Shown: piece by piece, positions 26,801-36,395 of the stretch
How positions within the stretch are numbered: the stretch's first letter is position 1
Layout: each line of letters starts with the position of its first letter
NCBI RefSeq assembly: GCF_000657795.2
Contig: NZ_JHEP02000021.1
Location: 1 to 47,240 of the forward strand
Origin: Bordetella pseudohinzii
GTDB taxonomy: Bacteria > Pseudomonadota > Gammaproteobacteria > Burkholderiales > Burkholderiaceae_B
Direction: 5' to 3'
DNA: 47,240 nucleotides
The notes under the pieces: generated by a model
Databases searched by the model: none
Seen by the model: only the letters and a program-made list of their open reading frames with translations
What the model was told of the DNA's origin: nothing
Program-made: the position numbers and the translations under genes

Positions 26801-28093
26801 TCAGGGGGCGGGCTGGCCGCGCAGGGCCCGGCCCAGGATGTCCAGCGCTTCGTCCATCAGCGCGTCGCTGATGGTGAGCGGAAAGAGAAAACGGATCACA
26901 TTGCCTTCGGCGCCGCAGGTCAGCAGCAGCAGGCCGCTCTCCAGCGCCAGGGCCTGGATGCGGCGGGCAAAGCCCGGGCTGGGCGCATGCGAGCCGGGCT
27001 GGTTGAATTCGGCCGCCACCATGGCGCCCAGGGCGCGCACTTCGGCCAGTTCGGGCACCTCGGGAGCCAGTTCGCGCAGCTTGCCGGCCAGGCGTTCGCC
27101 CAGCTGCCGGCCGCGCGCGAGCAGGTCTTCTTCGTCGATGACGCGCAGCACTTCCAGGGCCGCGGCCACGGCCAGCGGATGGCCGGCGTAAGTGCCGCCC
27201 AGGCCGCCCGGCGCGGGCGCGTCCATGACCTCGGCGCGGCCGCAGACCGCCGACAGGGGAAAGCCGCCAGCCAGGCTCTTGGCCATGACGATGAGGTCGG
27301 GCGCCACGCCATAGTGCTCCATGGCGAAGATGCGGCCGCTGCGGCCAAAACCGGTCTGGACTTCGTCGGCGATCAGCAGGATGCCGTAGTCGTCGCATAG
27401 CGCGCGCAGGGCGCGCATGAACTCCGGCGGACAGATATTGAAGCCGCCTTCGCCCTGCACCGGCTCGATGATGAAGGCCGCCACGCTGCGCGGATCGACC
27501 ACCGTCTTGAACAGAGCCCGGATGCCGGCCAGCGCGTCCTCGCTGGTGATGCCGTGCAGGGCGTTGGGGTAGGGGGCGTGATAGATGTCGGCCGGGAAGG
27601 GGCCGAAGCCCAGCTTGTAGGGCACGACCTTGCCGGTCAGCGCCATGCCCAGCAGGGTGCGGCCGTGGAAGGCGGAGCCGAAGGCGATGATGCCGGGCCG
27701 CCGGGTGGCCGAGCGCGCGATCTTGACCGCGTTCTCGACCGCTTCGGCCCCGGTGGTGAACAGCGCGGTCTTCTTGCGGAAATCCCCGGGCGCGCGGGCA
27801 TTGATCTGCTCGGCCAGCTCGACATAGCTGGTGTAGGGCACGATCTGGTAGGCCGTATGCGTGAAGCGCGCCATCTGGGCCTGCACGGCGTCCATCACCC
27901 GGGGGTGGCGGTGCCCGGTATTGAGCACCGCGATGCCGCCGGCGAAATCTATGTAGCGCCGGCCCTCCAGGTCCCAGACCTCGCCGTTGTCGGCGCGGTC
28001 CGCATAGAAACTGCACATGACGCCCACGCCCCTGGGCGTGGCGGCGGCCCGGCGCGCGTTCCAGTCCTCGGGCTTATCGCTCTGGTCGTTCAT
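26801..28093 (-). CDS. gabT: 4-aminobutyrate-type class III aminotransferase
   Basis: This PLP enzyme has 430 residues. The motifs are GGIAVLNTGHRHPRV, FTTGAEAVENAVKIAR, the Glu in IIEPVQGEGGF (E210, equivalent to the GabT switch glutamate), LLIADEVQTGFGRSGR and the Schiff-base lysine K272 in MAKSLAGGFPL. Together they fit 4-aminobutyrate:2-oxoglutarate transaminase, which produces succinic semialdehyde. It is the fifth gene of the ABC-transporter operon, 9 bp after the ATPase gene. Beta-alanine or aminovalerate are other possible substrates. Confidence 0.9.
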   Translation of the reverse strand: MNDQSDKPEDWNARRAAATPRGVGVMCSFYADRADNGEVWDLEGRRYIDFAGGIAVLNTGHRHPRVMDAVQAQMARFTHTAYQIVPYTSYVELAEQINARAPGDFRKKTALFTTGAEAVENAVKIARSATRRPGIIAFGSAFHGRTLLGMALTGKVVPYKLGFGPFPADIYHAPYPNALHGITSEDALAGIRALFKTVVDPRSVAAFIIEPVQGEGGFNICPPEFMRALRALCDDYGILLIADEVQTGFGRSGRIFAMEHYGVAPDLIVMAKSLAGGFPLSAVCGRAEVMDAPAPGGLGGTYAGHPLAVAAALEVLRVIDEEDLLARGRQLGERLAGKLRELAPEVPELAEVRALGAMVAAEFNQPGSHAPSPGFARRIQALALESGLLLLTCGAEGNVIRFLFPLTISDALMDEALDILGRALRGQPAP

Positions 28094-28102
28094 GGTCCGG
28101 AC

Positions 28103-29743
28103 TCATGAGGTCTGTGCCTGCGTCGGGTCCCAGTGCTGGCCCGGCACGGCGGCGATCAGCTGCTGGGTATAGGGGTTCTGCGGCCGGTCGAAGATCTGCG
28201 CCGGGCTGCCATGTTCCACCACCTTGCCCCGGTGCATGACCAGCACGGCGTTGCAGATCTGCGCCGCCACGCGCAGGTCGTGGGTGATGAAGATCAGCGC
28301 GATGCGCAGCTTCTGCTGCAGCTCGTGCAGCAGCTGCAGCACCTGGGCCTGCACGGACACGTCCAGCGCCGAGACCGACTCGTCGGCCACCAGCACCGTG
28401 GGTTCCAGCGCCAGGGCGCGCGCGATGCCGATGCGCTGGCGCTGGCCGCCGGAGAACTGATTGGGGTAGCGGTCAAAGGCCGAGGGGTCCAGGCCCACCA
28501 GGGTGAGCAGTTCGCGCGTGCGCGTGTCGGCCTCGGCGCGCGGCGTGCCATTGGCCACCGGTCCGTCGCTGATGATGCGGCCCACCGTCTGCCTCGGGTT
28601 GAGCGAGGCAAAGGGGTCCTGGAAGATCATCTGGATGTCCTTGCGTATCGGGCGGAACTGGCTTTCGGTCAGGCCGGCGATGTCGCGGCCGTTGAAGATC
28701 AGTTCGCCGCCGTCGATGCCGATGAGCTTGAGCAGGCATTTGCCTATGGTCGATTTGCCCGATCCGGATTCGCCCACGATGCCCAGCGTCTCGCCGCGCC
28801 GAACCTCGAAGCTCACGCCGTCCACGGCGTTGACCACGCGCTTGCGCCCGAACCAGCCGCCATGGCCGGTGAAATAGGTTTTCTTCAGATTGCGCACCTG
28901 GAGCACGGGCTGGTCCCGGCTGGCGGTTTCGCGCTCCTGGGCGCGCCGGTGCGGCACGGCGGCGATCAGCCGGCGCGTATAGGGATGGCGCGGCCGGTTC
29001 AGCACCTGTTCGGCCGGGCCTTCCTCGACCAGGATGCCTTTTTCCATGACCGCGACCCGGTGGGCGATCTCGGCCACCACGCCGAAGTCGTGGGTGACGA
29101 ACATCACGCCCATGCCTTTTTCTTTCTGGATGCGGGCGATCAGGGCCAGGATCTGCGCCTGGGTGGTGACATCCAGCGCGGTGGTCGGTTCGTCGGCGAT
29201 CAGGAAGGCGGGCTCCAGGGCCAGCGCCATGGCGATCATGACGCGCTGTCGCTGGCCGCCCGACAGGCGGAAGGGGTAGACATGGTAGAGCGTGGCCGGA
29301 TCGGGCAGGCCGACGAAGTCCAGCAGCTCCAGCACGCGGCGCTGGCGCGCCGGGCCCGGATAGGCGTTATGCACCCGCATGACTTCGCCGATCTGTTCGC
29401 CGACGGTCATCAAGGGGTTCAGGGCCGACAGCGGCTCCTGGAAGATCATCGCCATGTCCTTGCCGCGCATGGACAGCAGGGCGTCCTCGCTCTGCGTCAG
29501 CAAGTCCTTGCCCTTGAACAGGATCTGCCCGCCTTGCGGTTTCAGATAGTCGGGCAGCAGGCCCATGATGGCGTTGGCGCTCATGGACTTTCCCGACCCG
29601 GACTCGCCCACGATGCACAGGATCTCGCCGGCGCGGATGTCGTAGGAGATATCCTGCACGGCGTAGGGCCGGTCGCCGCCCGCGGGCAGGGCGATGGTCA
29701 GGTTGCGCACGGACAAGAGCGGCGCGTTGTGTTCGGTCGTCAT
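28103..29743 (-). CDS. Fused two-domain ABC transporter ATPase (peptide/opine-type)
   Basis: This 546-residue protein is two DppD/DppF-like ATPases in one chain. The first has Walker A GESGSGKS (near 46), [15 protein letters not shown] and Walker [13 protein letters not shown]; the second has [12 protein letters not shown] (near 325), [13 protein letters not shown] and [12 protein letters not shown]. Each ends in the oligopeptide/dipeptide C-terminal extension with PYT motifs ([18 protein letters not shown]). It energises the permease pair encoded upstream. The ATG at 29743 is preceded by GGAG with a 7-bp gap. The fusion is a common variant of this transporter family. Confidence 0.95.
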   Translation of the reverse strand: MTTEHNAPLLSVRNLTIALPAGGDRPYAVQDISYDIRAGEILCIVGESGSGKSMSANAIMGLLPDYLKPQGGQILFKGKDLLTQSEDALLSMRGKDMAMIFQEPLSALNPLMTVGEQIGEVMRVHNAYPGPARQRRVLELLDFVGLPDPATLYHVYPFRLSGGQRQRVMIAMALALEPAFLIADEPTTALDVTTQAQILALIARIQKEKGMGVMFVTHDFGVVAEIAHRVAVMEKGILVEEGPAEQVLNRPRHPYTRRLIAAVPHRRAQERETASRDQPVLQVRNLKKTYFTGHGGWFGRKRVVNAVDGVSFEVRRGETLGIVGESGSGKSTIGKCLLKLIGIDGGELIFNGRDIAGLTESQFRPIRKDIQMIFQDPFASLNPRQTVGRIISDGPVANGTPRAEADTRTRELLTLVGLDPSAFDRYPNQFSGGQRQRIGIARALALEPTVLVADESVSALDVSVQAQVLQLLHELQQKLRIALIFITHDLRVAAQICNAVLVMHRGKVVEHGSPAQIFDRPQNPYTQQLIAAVPGQHWDPTQAQTS

Positions 29744-29753
29744 GCCGGTCTCC

Positions 29754-30589
29754 TTATTCGCCGCGCTTGCGCAGTTGGGGGTTGAGGGCGTCGTTGAGCC
29801 CTTCGCCGATCAGGTTGATGGCCAGCACGGTCAGCAGGATGGCCACGCCGGGCCAGACGCTCATCCACCATGCCTCGCGGATCATGGTGCGCGCCGCGCC
29901 GATCATGAAGCCCCAGCTCATCATGTTGCGGTCGCCCAGTCCCAGGAAGGACAGCGAGGATTCCGTCAGGATGGCCGTGGCCACCATGAAGGAAGCCGAC
30001 ACGATGATGGGCGACATGGCATTGGGCAGGATCTGCGAGCAGACGATGCGGCCCGGCGTCTGGCCGATGACGATGGCCGCCTGCACGAACTCGCGCTGCT
30101 TGAGGGTCATGAATTCCGAGCGCACCAGGCGCGCGGCCGGCGGCCAGGACACCACGGCGATGGCGCCCATGATGGAATACACCGAAGGCCCCAGCACCGC
30201 CACCAGCACCACGGCCATGGCCAACTGCGGGATGGTCTGGAAAAACTCGGTGAAGCGCATCAGGGCGTCGTCGATGCGCCCGCCGCAATAGCCGGCCACG
30301 GCGCCGACCAGGATGCCGAACAGCAGGGCCACGCCGGTCGACAGCAGGCCCACCATGAGCGAGACGCGCGCGCCCCATACCAGGCCGGCGGTGATGTCGC
30401 GCCCCAGCATGTCGGTGCCGAAGGGATAGGCGGGATCCGAAAAGGGCGGGATCAGGGGCGTGGCCACCATCATCCAGGGCGAGTCTTCATAGAGCAGGGG
30501 CGCGGCCAGGGCGACGAGGACGACGGCGGCCACGATAAGCAGGCCGGCGACCGCGCCGTAGTTGCGCATATAGCGTTTGATAAAGCCTT

Positions 30590-30593
<4 letters not shown>
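29754..30593 (-). CDS. ABC transporter permease, DppC-type
   Basis: The product has 279 residues and about six membrane helices. The cytoplasmic N terminus leads into NYGAVAGLLIVAAVVLVALA. The FGTDMLGRDITAGLVWGARVSLMVG motif and the EAA-like loop with EFVQAAIVIGQTPGRIV are typical of the DppC/OppC family. It pairs with the permease at 30590-31597; the two genes overlap by 4 bp (ATGA). Confidence 0.94.
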
Positions 30594-31597
<1,004 letters not shown>

Positions 31598-31644
31598 GTG
31601 AAGCATCTCCAGGCAACGGCGCGGGCCGTTCTGAGGGATCAAGC

Positions 31645-31695
31645 CCGGGGCGGCCCGCGGGCGGCCCCGGCCTGCCGCGGCCCGGGCCGCGGCAG
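31645..31695 (-). repeat. Strong hairpins after the binding-protein gene
   Basis: Bases 31672-31695 are a perfect 24-bp palindrome: a 12-bp arm beginning CTGCCGCGG and its exact reverse complement. It starts 7 bp past the TAA of the binding-protein gene on the minus strand. A second structure with CCGGGGC/GCCCCGG arms lies at about 31645-31670. No U-tract follows. Such intercistronic stems usually protect the upstream message and lower read-through, which would give more binding protein than permease. Confidence 0.7.
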
Positions 31696-31702
31696 AACCT
31701 AC

Positions 31703-33280
31703 TTACTTCTGCTCGATATAGACGTCGTCAAAGCTCTCGTTCAGGCCGATGGCGGTCTTCACGAGGTTCTTGACCTTGGCGCGGTAGAGCGTGGGGAACT
31801 CCATGTCCACCAGATAGCCGTTGGCCACTTCGTTGACCAGCGTGGTCTGCAGCTGGGTGTAGAGCGCCTGGCGCTTGGCCGGATCGACTTCGGAGGCCGC
31901 CTCGGCCCACCACTTGTCGGTCTCGGGATTGCTGTAGCCCTGCACGTTGGCAAAGGGCGAGCCCTTCACGATGTTGGAGCTGACGTACAGGCGTTGCACG
32001 CCCAGCGCCGGATCGCCGTACTGGTAGGTGTAGTTGGTGGTCAGGTCGAAGTCCCAGTTGCCGGTGCGCGACGCCCAGCCGCCGGCGTCGGTGGATTCGA
32101 TCTGCACCTTGAAGCCCAACTGCTCCAGCGACTGCTTGGTGTATTCGGCCAGGCGGTCCCAGGTCGAGCCATAGGGGAAGGACAGCTGCCGGATGGTGTA
32201 GTCCTGCGGCTTGATGCCCGATTCCTTGATCAGCTCGCGCGCCTTCTTCATGTCGAAGGGCATGGCCGGCATGTTCTTGTCGTAGAACATCTCGGTCGTC
32301 ACGAAGGGGCTGGTCGAGACCTTGCCCAGGCCGAAGAAGATGTTGTCCACGACCAGCTTGCGGTTCATGGCGGCCATCACGGCCTGACGCACCTTGAGGT
32401 TGTCAAAGGGCGGCTTGCGCATGTTGAAGATCAGGTAGGCCTGCGGCGAGAACATCTCCCAGCCCTGGGTGGTGTACTCCGTATTGGGCAGGGCGCGCAG
32501 GCGCTTGACGTCCACGTTGTCGACATCGCCGCCGCGCAGCACATCCACGCTGCCGCGCTCATAGGCCACCGCGCGCGAGGCCGCGTCGGGGATCACATTG
32601 AAGATGATCTCGTCCAGGTAGGGCTTGCCCGGCTTCCAGTACTCCGGGTTGCGCGCCAGCTTGATGTATTCGCCGCGCTTCCATTCCTTGAACATGAAGG
32701 GGCCGGTGCCGACGGGTTTCTGGTTGGCCGGGTTCGTGGCGTAGTCGGTGCCCTCATAGATGTGCTTGGGCATCATGGGCGCAAAGCCGGGCTCGAACAT
32801 CAGCATGAAGGCCGGGAAGGGCGATTTCAGCGAGATCTTGACCGTCTTGTCGTCGATCTTCTCGACCTTGTCGATGAACTTGGTCAGGATGACGCGGGCG
32901 CGGGCGTGCACCTTGGGCAGCAGCTCGGTGAGCGAGAACACCACGTCGTCGGCCGAGAAGGGCTTGCCATCGTGCCACTTGACGTTTTCCTGCAGATGGA
33001 AGGTGTACGACAGGCCGTCCGGGCTGGCTTCCCAGGACTTGGCCAGACCCGGCTGGGGCTTGAGGTCGAAGGAATAGGTCAGCAGGCTTTCATAGATCTT
33101 GCCGGCGACGAACTGCGTGGGGCCTTGCTGGTTCAGGGCCGGAATCAGGATGGGCGGCTCGGGCTGCACGATCATGCTGAGCGTGCCGCCCTTGGTCTGT
33201 GCCCAGGCCGCGCCCATGGGCAGGGCGGCGGCCAGGGCGAGCGCGCAAGCGGAGAGTTTGATGGCGTGTTTCAGTTTCAC
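31703..33280 (-). CDS. ABC transporter periplasmic solute-binding protein (peptide/nickel family 5)
   Basis: The product has 525 residues. A signal peptide with basic start MKLKHAIKLS and a hydrophobic core ends at AWA-QTKGG, cleavage after about A27. The mature part carries the family-5 motifs LAKSWEASPDGLSYTFHLQENVKWHDG, ADDVVFSLT, NPVGTGPF-like (KPVGTGPFMFKEW) and YLIFNMRKPPFDNLKVRQAVMAA. It delivers the ligand to the DppBC-like permeases. The start is GTG at 33280 because a perfect GGGAGG site lies 6 bp upstream. It is the first gene of the ten-gene operon and faces the MocR regulator across 383 bp. Confidence 0.95.
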   Translation of the reverse strand: MKLKHAIKLSACALALAAALPMGAAWAQTKGGTLSMIVQPEPPILIPALNQQGPTQFVAGKIYESLLTYSFDLKPQPGLAKSWEASPDGLSYTFHLQENVKWHDGKPFSADDVVFSLTELLPKVHARARVILTKFIDKVEKIDDKTVKISLKSPFPAFMLMFEPGFAPMMPKHIYEGTDYATNPANQKPVGTGPFMFKEWKRGEYIKLARNPEYWKPGKPYLDEIIFNVIPDAASRAVAYERGSVDVLRGGDVDNVDVKRLRALPNTEYTTQGWEMFSPQAYLIFNMRKPPFDNLKVRQAVMAAMNRKLVVDNIFFGLGKVSTSPFVTTEMFYDKNMPAMPFDMKKARELIKESGIKPQDYTIRQLSFPYGSTWDRLAEYTKQSLEQLGFKVQIESTDAGGWASRTGNWDFDLTTNYTYQYGDPALGVQRLYVSSNIVKGSPFANVQGYSNPETDKWWAEAASEVDPAKRQALYTQLQTTLVNEVANGYLVDMEFPTLYRAKVKNLVKTAIGLNESFDDVYIEQK

Positions 33281-33663
33281 TGCAGGCCTCCCGGCTGTCT
33301 TGAGATGAATGGGCACGGCGCGCTTGAGGATTCAAGCAGGCTCCGTGCCAGGGCGGATTGGTTGGCCGGCCGGCGCGGATGGCGCCTGCCGGTTGCTGCG
33401 TTGCGGTGCTGGAACTGCCCGCCGCGCACCGCGGCGGCGTTGAGTTCAGGCGGCGGGCCGTGAGGGCCGCCGCTGTCGGCGCGGTCGGTAAACCGGCGCT
33501 GGGCGAAATTCCCCCGCCTTCATGGGTCCGGTCTGGACCTGTATTTTGTCCGGCTGCAAGTTTTTCCCCTTGGCATTTATGTGGACGTCGTTTTGAAGCA
33601 GCAGCGTATCGAATATTTGGTACTCTCAATAGATCCAAATTGATTCGAGTTTCTGGTGCCACT
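33281..33663. promoter_or_regulatory. Divergent control region between the operon and the MocR regulator
   Basis: This 383-bp stretch has no gene. Nearest the regulator it becomes AT-rich. ATTTGG (33615-33620) and CCAAAT (33635-33640) are perfect 6-bp arms with 14 bp between, extended outward by CGAAT (33610-33614) and ATTCG (33643-33647). GGTCC-GGTCT-GGACC lies at about 33525-33539. Promoters for both directions must sit here, but exact boxes are uncertain. The long repeat is the best candidate site for the MocR protein. Confidence 0.5.
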
Positions 33664-35208
33664 TTGAAAGAGCTGATTCTTTCCGAGCGTCTGCTGCAGC
33701 GCCTGGAGCGGCGCGGCGCCGTTGCGCTGTCCCGGCAGATCTGCGACACGCTGCGCGGGCTGATCCTGGCCGGCGAGCTGCCGGCCGGCACCAAGCTGCC
33801 GGCCACCCGGGCGCTGGCCAGCGACACCGGGTTATCCCGTAATACCGTATTGCACGCCTACGACCAGCTGCTGGCCGAGGGGTATCTGATCTCGGCCTTC
33901 GGAAGTGGTACCTTTGTTTCGGATACCGTGCCGGCGCCACAAGAGCCCCTGCCGGGCCTGCCGGCCGATGCGCCGGCCAGCCCCTTCCTGCTGTCGCGGC
34001 GCGGCAGCAAGCTGGTGCAGGATGCCTCGGCCTCGGATCGGCAATGGGGGGCCTTTGTTTCCGGCGTGCCGGATGTGTCGGCCTTTCCGCGCGCGGTCTG
34101 GAACCGGCTCCTGAACCGGCGCTGGCGCCAGCAGACGCCGGAACTGCTGACCTACGCCAGCGGCTCGGGCTATATGCCGCTGCGGCAAGCGCTGGCCGAG
34201 CATCTGCGCCTGGCGCGCTCCGTGCGCTGCGAGCCCGACCAGATCGTCATCACCACCGGCATCCACCAGTCCATCAGCCTGCTGGCGCGCCTGCTGGGCG
34301 ACACCGGCAATACCGCCTGGATGGAAGATCCGGGTTATTGGGGCTCGCGCTCCACCCTGGTGGCCTGCGGCATCACCCCGGTGCCCGTGCCGGTCGATGA
34401 AGAGGGCATGGCGCCCAGCGCCGAACAGATGCGGGAGCCGCCGCGCTTTATCTTCGTGACGCCCTCGCACCAATATCCGCTGGGCATGGTCATGAGCCTG
34501 GCGCGGCGCCGCATGCTGCTGGAGTACGCCCACAAGCGCGGCGCCTGGATCGTCGAGGACGACTACGACAGCGAGTTCCGCTTCGACGGCCGGCCCATCG
34601 GTTCGCTGCAGGGCCTGGACGCGCATGACCGGGTGCTCTACCTGGGCACGTTCTCCAAGACCCTGTTCCCGGGTTTCCGCATGGGTTATATGGTGCTGCC
34701 CAGGCGGCTGGCGCCGCACTTCGCCACGGGCCTGTCGGAGTTGTATCGCGAGGGCCGGCTCATGGACCAGGCGGTGCTGGCCGACTTTATCGAGGGTGGC
34801 CATTACGCCAGCCACATCCGCCGCATGAAGCAGCGCTACGCCGCCCGCCAGGCCGTGCTGCGCGGCGCCATCGCGCGGCATTTCGGCGCCGACTGGCCGG
34901 TGTCCACCCACGAGGCGGGCCTGCACCTGGTCTTGCACCTGCCCGAGGGCACCGACGACCTGGGGATCTCCATCGCCGCGCGTACGCTGGGGCTGACGGC
35001 CCGGCCCTTGTCGCGCTACTACGCGGACGAACGCCGGGCCCGGCCCGGTCTGCTGCTGGGCTATGCCTGCGTGCCGGAAGAGGAGCTGGGGCCGGCCTTC
35101 GACCGCCTGACCCAGGTCATCACCCCCGCCCTGGAGCATGTGCAGCGCTCGCAGGGCGCGGCGGTCCACAGCGACCGCCTGAACGAGCAGGCCTGGAGCG
35201 GCGCCTGA
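33664..35208 (+). CDS. MocR/GabR-type regulator (GntR HTH fused to aminotransferase-like domain)
   Basis: The product has about 514 residues. An N-terminal GntR winged helix (about 22-85, GELPAGTKLPATRALASDTG and SRNTVLHAYDQLLAEGYL) is joined by a linker to a fold-type I aminotransferase domain. PLP lysine lies in YLGTFSKTLFPGFRMGYM, and WIVEDDYDSEFRFDG is the Asp motif. Such proteins sense an amine through PLP, as GabR does with GABA. No ATG is available; the TTG at 33664 fits homologue starts and is my choice. It is divergent from the GABA-transaminase/amine operon, so control of that operon is likely. Confidence 0.88.
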   Translation: MKELILSERLLQRLERRGAVALSRQICDTLRGLILAGELPAGTKLPATRALASDTGLSRNTVLHAYDQLLAEGYLISAFGSGTFVSDTVPAPQEPLPGLPADAPASPFLLSRRGSKLVQDASASDRQWGAFVSGVPDVSAFPRAVWNRLLNRRWRQQTPELLTYASGSGYMPLRQALAEHLRLARSVRCEPDQIVITTGIHQSISLLARLLGDTGNTAWMEDPGYWGSRSTLVACGITPVPVPVDEEGMAPSAEQMREPPRFIFVTPSHQYPLGMVMSLARRRMLLEYAHKRGAWIVEDDYDSEFRFDGRPIGSLQGLDAHDRVLYLGTFSKTLFPGFRMGYMVLPRRLAPHFATGLSELYREGRLMDQAVLADFIEGGHYASHIRRMKQRYAARQAVLRGAIARHFGADWPVSTHEAGLHLVLHLPEGTDDLGISIAARTLGLTARPLSRYYADERRARPGLLLGYACVPEEELGPAFDRLTQVITPALEHVQRSQGAAVHSDRLNEQAWSGA

Positions 35209-35250
35209 AGACTGGCCGCGGCCGGCGCGCTGCCTATATGATGCGCGGAA

Positions 35251-35271
35251 GGCGCGCCGTGGCGGCGCGCC
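35251..35271 (+). repeat. Hairpin in the leader of the tartrate/malate dehydrogenase gene
   Basis: GGCGCGCC (35251-35258) and GGCGCGCC (35264-35271), a self-complementary octamer repeated, form perfect arms around GTGGC. It lies 5 bp before the GGAG ribosome-binding site (35277-35280), downstream of a -10-like TATATGAT (35235-35242). It may influence translation or simply protect the transcript. Confidence 0.5.
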
Positions 35272-35287
35272 GTCTTGGAGACTTCGG

Positions 35288-36358
35288 GTGGCAGGAAAGA
35301 CACATAAAATCGCCGTGATTCCCGGCGACGGCATAGGCAAGGAAGTCGTGCCGGAAGGGCTGCGCGTGCTGGACGCGGCGGCCACGCGCTTTGGCATCGG
35401 CTTCCAGTGGGATCATTTTGATTGGAGCTGCGACTACTACGCCAAGCACGGCAAGATGATGCCGGACGACTGGGCGCGGCAGATCGGCGGGCATGAGGCC
35501 ATTTTCTTCGGCGCCATCGGCTGGCCGGCCGCCGTGCCCGACCATGAGGCGCTGTGGGGCTCGCTGTTCCGCTTCCGGCGGGATTTCGACCAATACATCA
35601 ACCTGCGTCCGGTGCGGCTGATGCCGGGCGTGCCCTCGCCGCTGGCCAACCGCCAGCCTGGCGAGATCGATTTCTATATCGTCCGCGAAAATACCGAGGG
35701 CGAGTATTCCAACAGCGGCGGCCGCCTGTTCGCGGGCACCGAGCGCGAGGTGGTGATCCAGGAGAGCGTCTTTACGCGCGTGGGCGCCGACCGGGTGCTC
35801 AAGTTCGCCTTCGAGCTGGCGCGCAAGCGCGGCAAGCACCTGACCGCGGCGACCAAGTCCAACGGCATTTCGATCTCCATGCCCTGGTGGGATGAGCGCG
35901 TGGCCGATATCGCCACGCAGTATCCGGACGTGCGCTGGGACAAGTACCACATCGACATCCTGTGCGCGCACTTTGTGCAGCATCCGGACTGGTTCGATGT
36001 GGTGGTGGCCTCGAATCTGTTCGGCGACATTCTTTCCGATCTCGGGCCGGCCTGCACCGGCACCATCGGCATCGCGCCTTCGGCCAACCTCAATCCCGAG
36101 CGCAAATTCCCCTCGCTGTTCGAGCCCGTCCATGGCTCGGCGCCGGACATCTATGGCAAGGGCATCGCCAACCCCATCGGGCAGATCTGGAGCGGGGCGC
36201 TGATGCTGGATTTCCTGGGGTATTCGCAGGCCGCCCAGGCCGTGGTCTCGGCCATCGAGACGGTGTTGGCCGAAGGGCCGCGCACGCCGGACATGAAGGG
36301 CCAGGCCAAGACGGCCGACGTGGGCCGCGCGATCGCGGAGATCGTCGCCCGGGCCTGA
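35288..36358 (+). CDS. D-malate/tartrate dehydrogenase (DmlA-type)
   Basis: The product has 356 residues and belongs to the isocitrate/isopropylmalate dehydrogenase fold. It starts with KIAVIPGDGIGKEVVPEG and carries ENTEGEYSNSGGR, the NLFGDILSDLGPACTGTIGIAPSAN metal/NAD region and EPVHGSAPDIYGKGIANP. This family oxidises D-malate or L-tartrate to pyruvate or oxaloacetate derivatives with NAD. The GTG start at 35288 has GGAG 7 bp upstream. It follows the MocR gene by 79 bp with its own apparent promoter, so a shared transcript is possible but not needed. DctA, encoded at 10755, could supply its substrate. Confidence 0.92.
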   Translation: MAGKTHKIAVIPGDGIGKEVVPEGLRVLDAAATRFGIGFQWDHFDWSCDYYAKHGKMMPDDWARQIGGHEAIFFGAIGWPAAVPDHEALWGSLFRFRRDFDQYINLRPVRLMPGVPSPLANRQPGEIDFYIVRENTEGEYSNSGGRLFAGTEREVVIQESVFTRVGADRVLKFAFELARKRGKHLTAATKSNGISISMPWWDERVADIATQYPDVRWDKYHIDILCAHFVQHPDWFDVVVASNLFGDILSDLGPACTGTIGIAPSANLNPERKFPSLFEPVHGSAPDIYGKGIANPIGQIWSGALMLDFLGYSQAAQAVVSAIETVLAEGPRTPDMKGQAKTADVGRAIAEIVARA

Positions 36359-36366
36359 GGCGACAA

Positions 36367-36390
36367 GGCCCGCCCCGCAAAGGGCGGGCC
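36367..36390. terminator. Hairpin between dmlA-like gene and emrB
   Basis: GGCCCGCCC (36367-36375) and GGGCGGGCC (36382-36390) pair perfectly around CGCAAA, between convergent stops at 36358 and 36396. There is no long T-run, so termination may be partial or factor-aided. Confidence 0.6.
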
Positions 36391-36395
36391 CGGCT

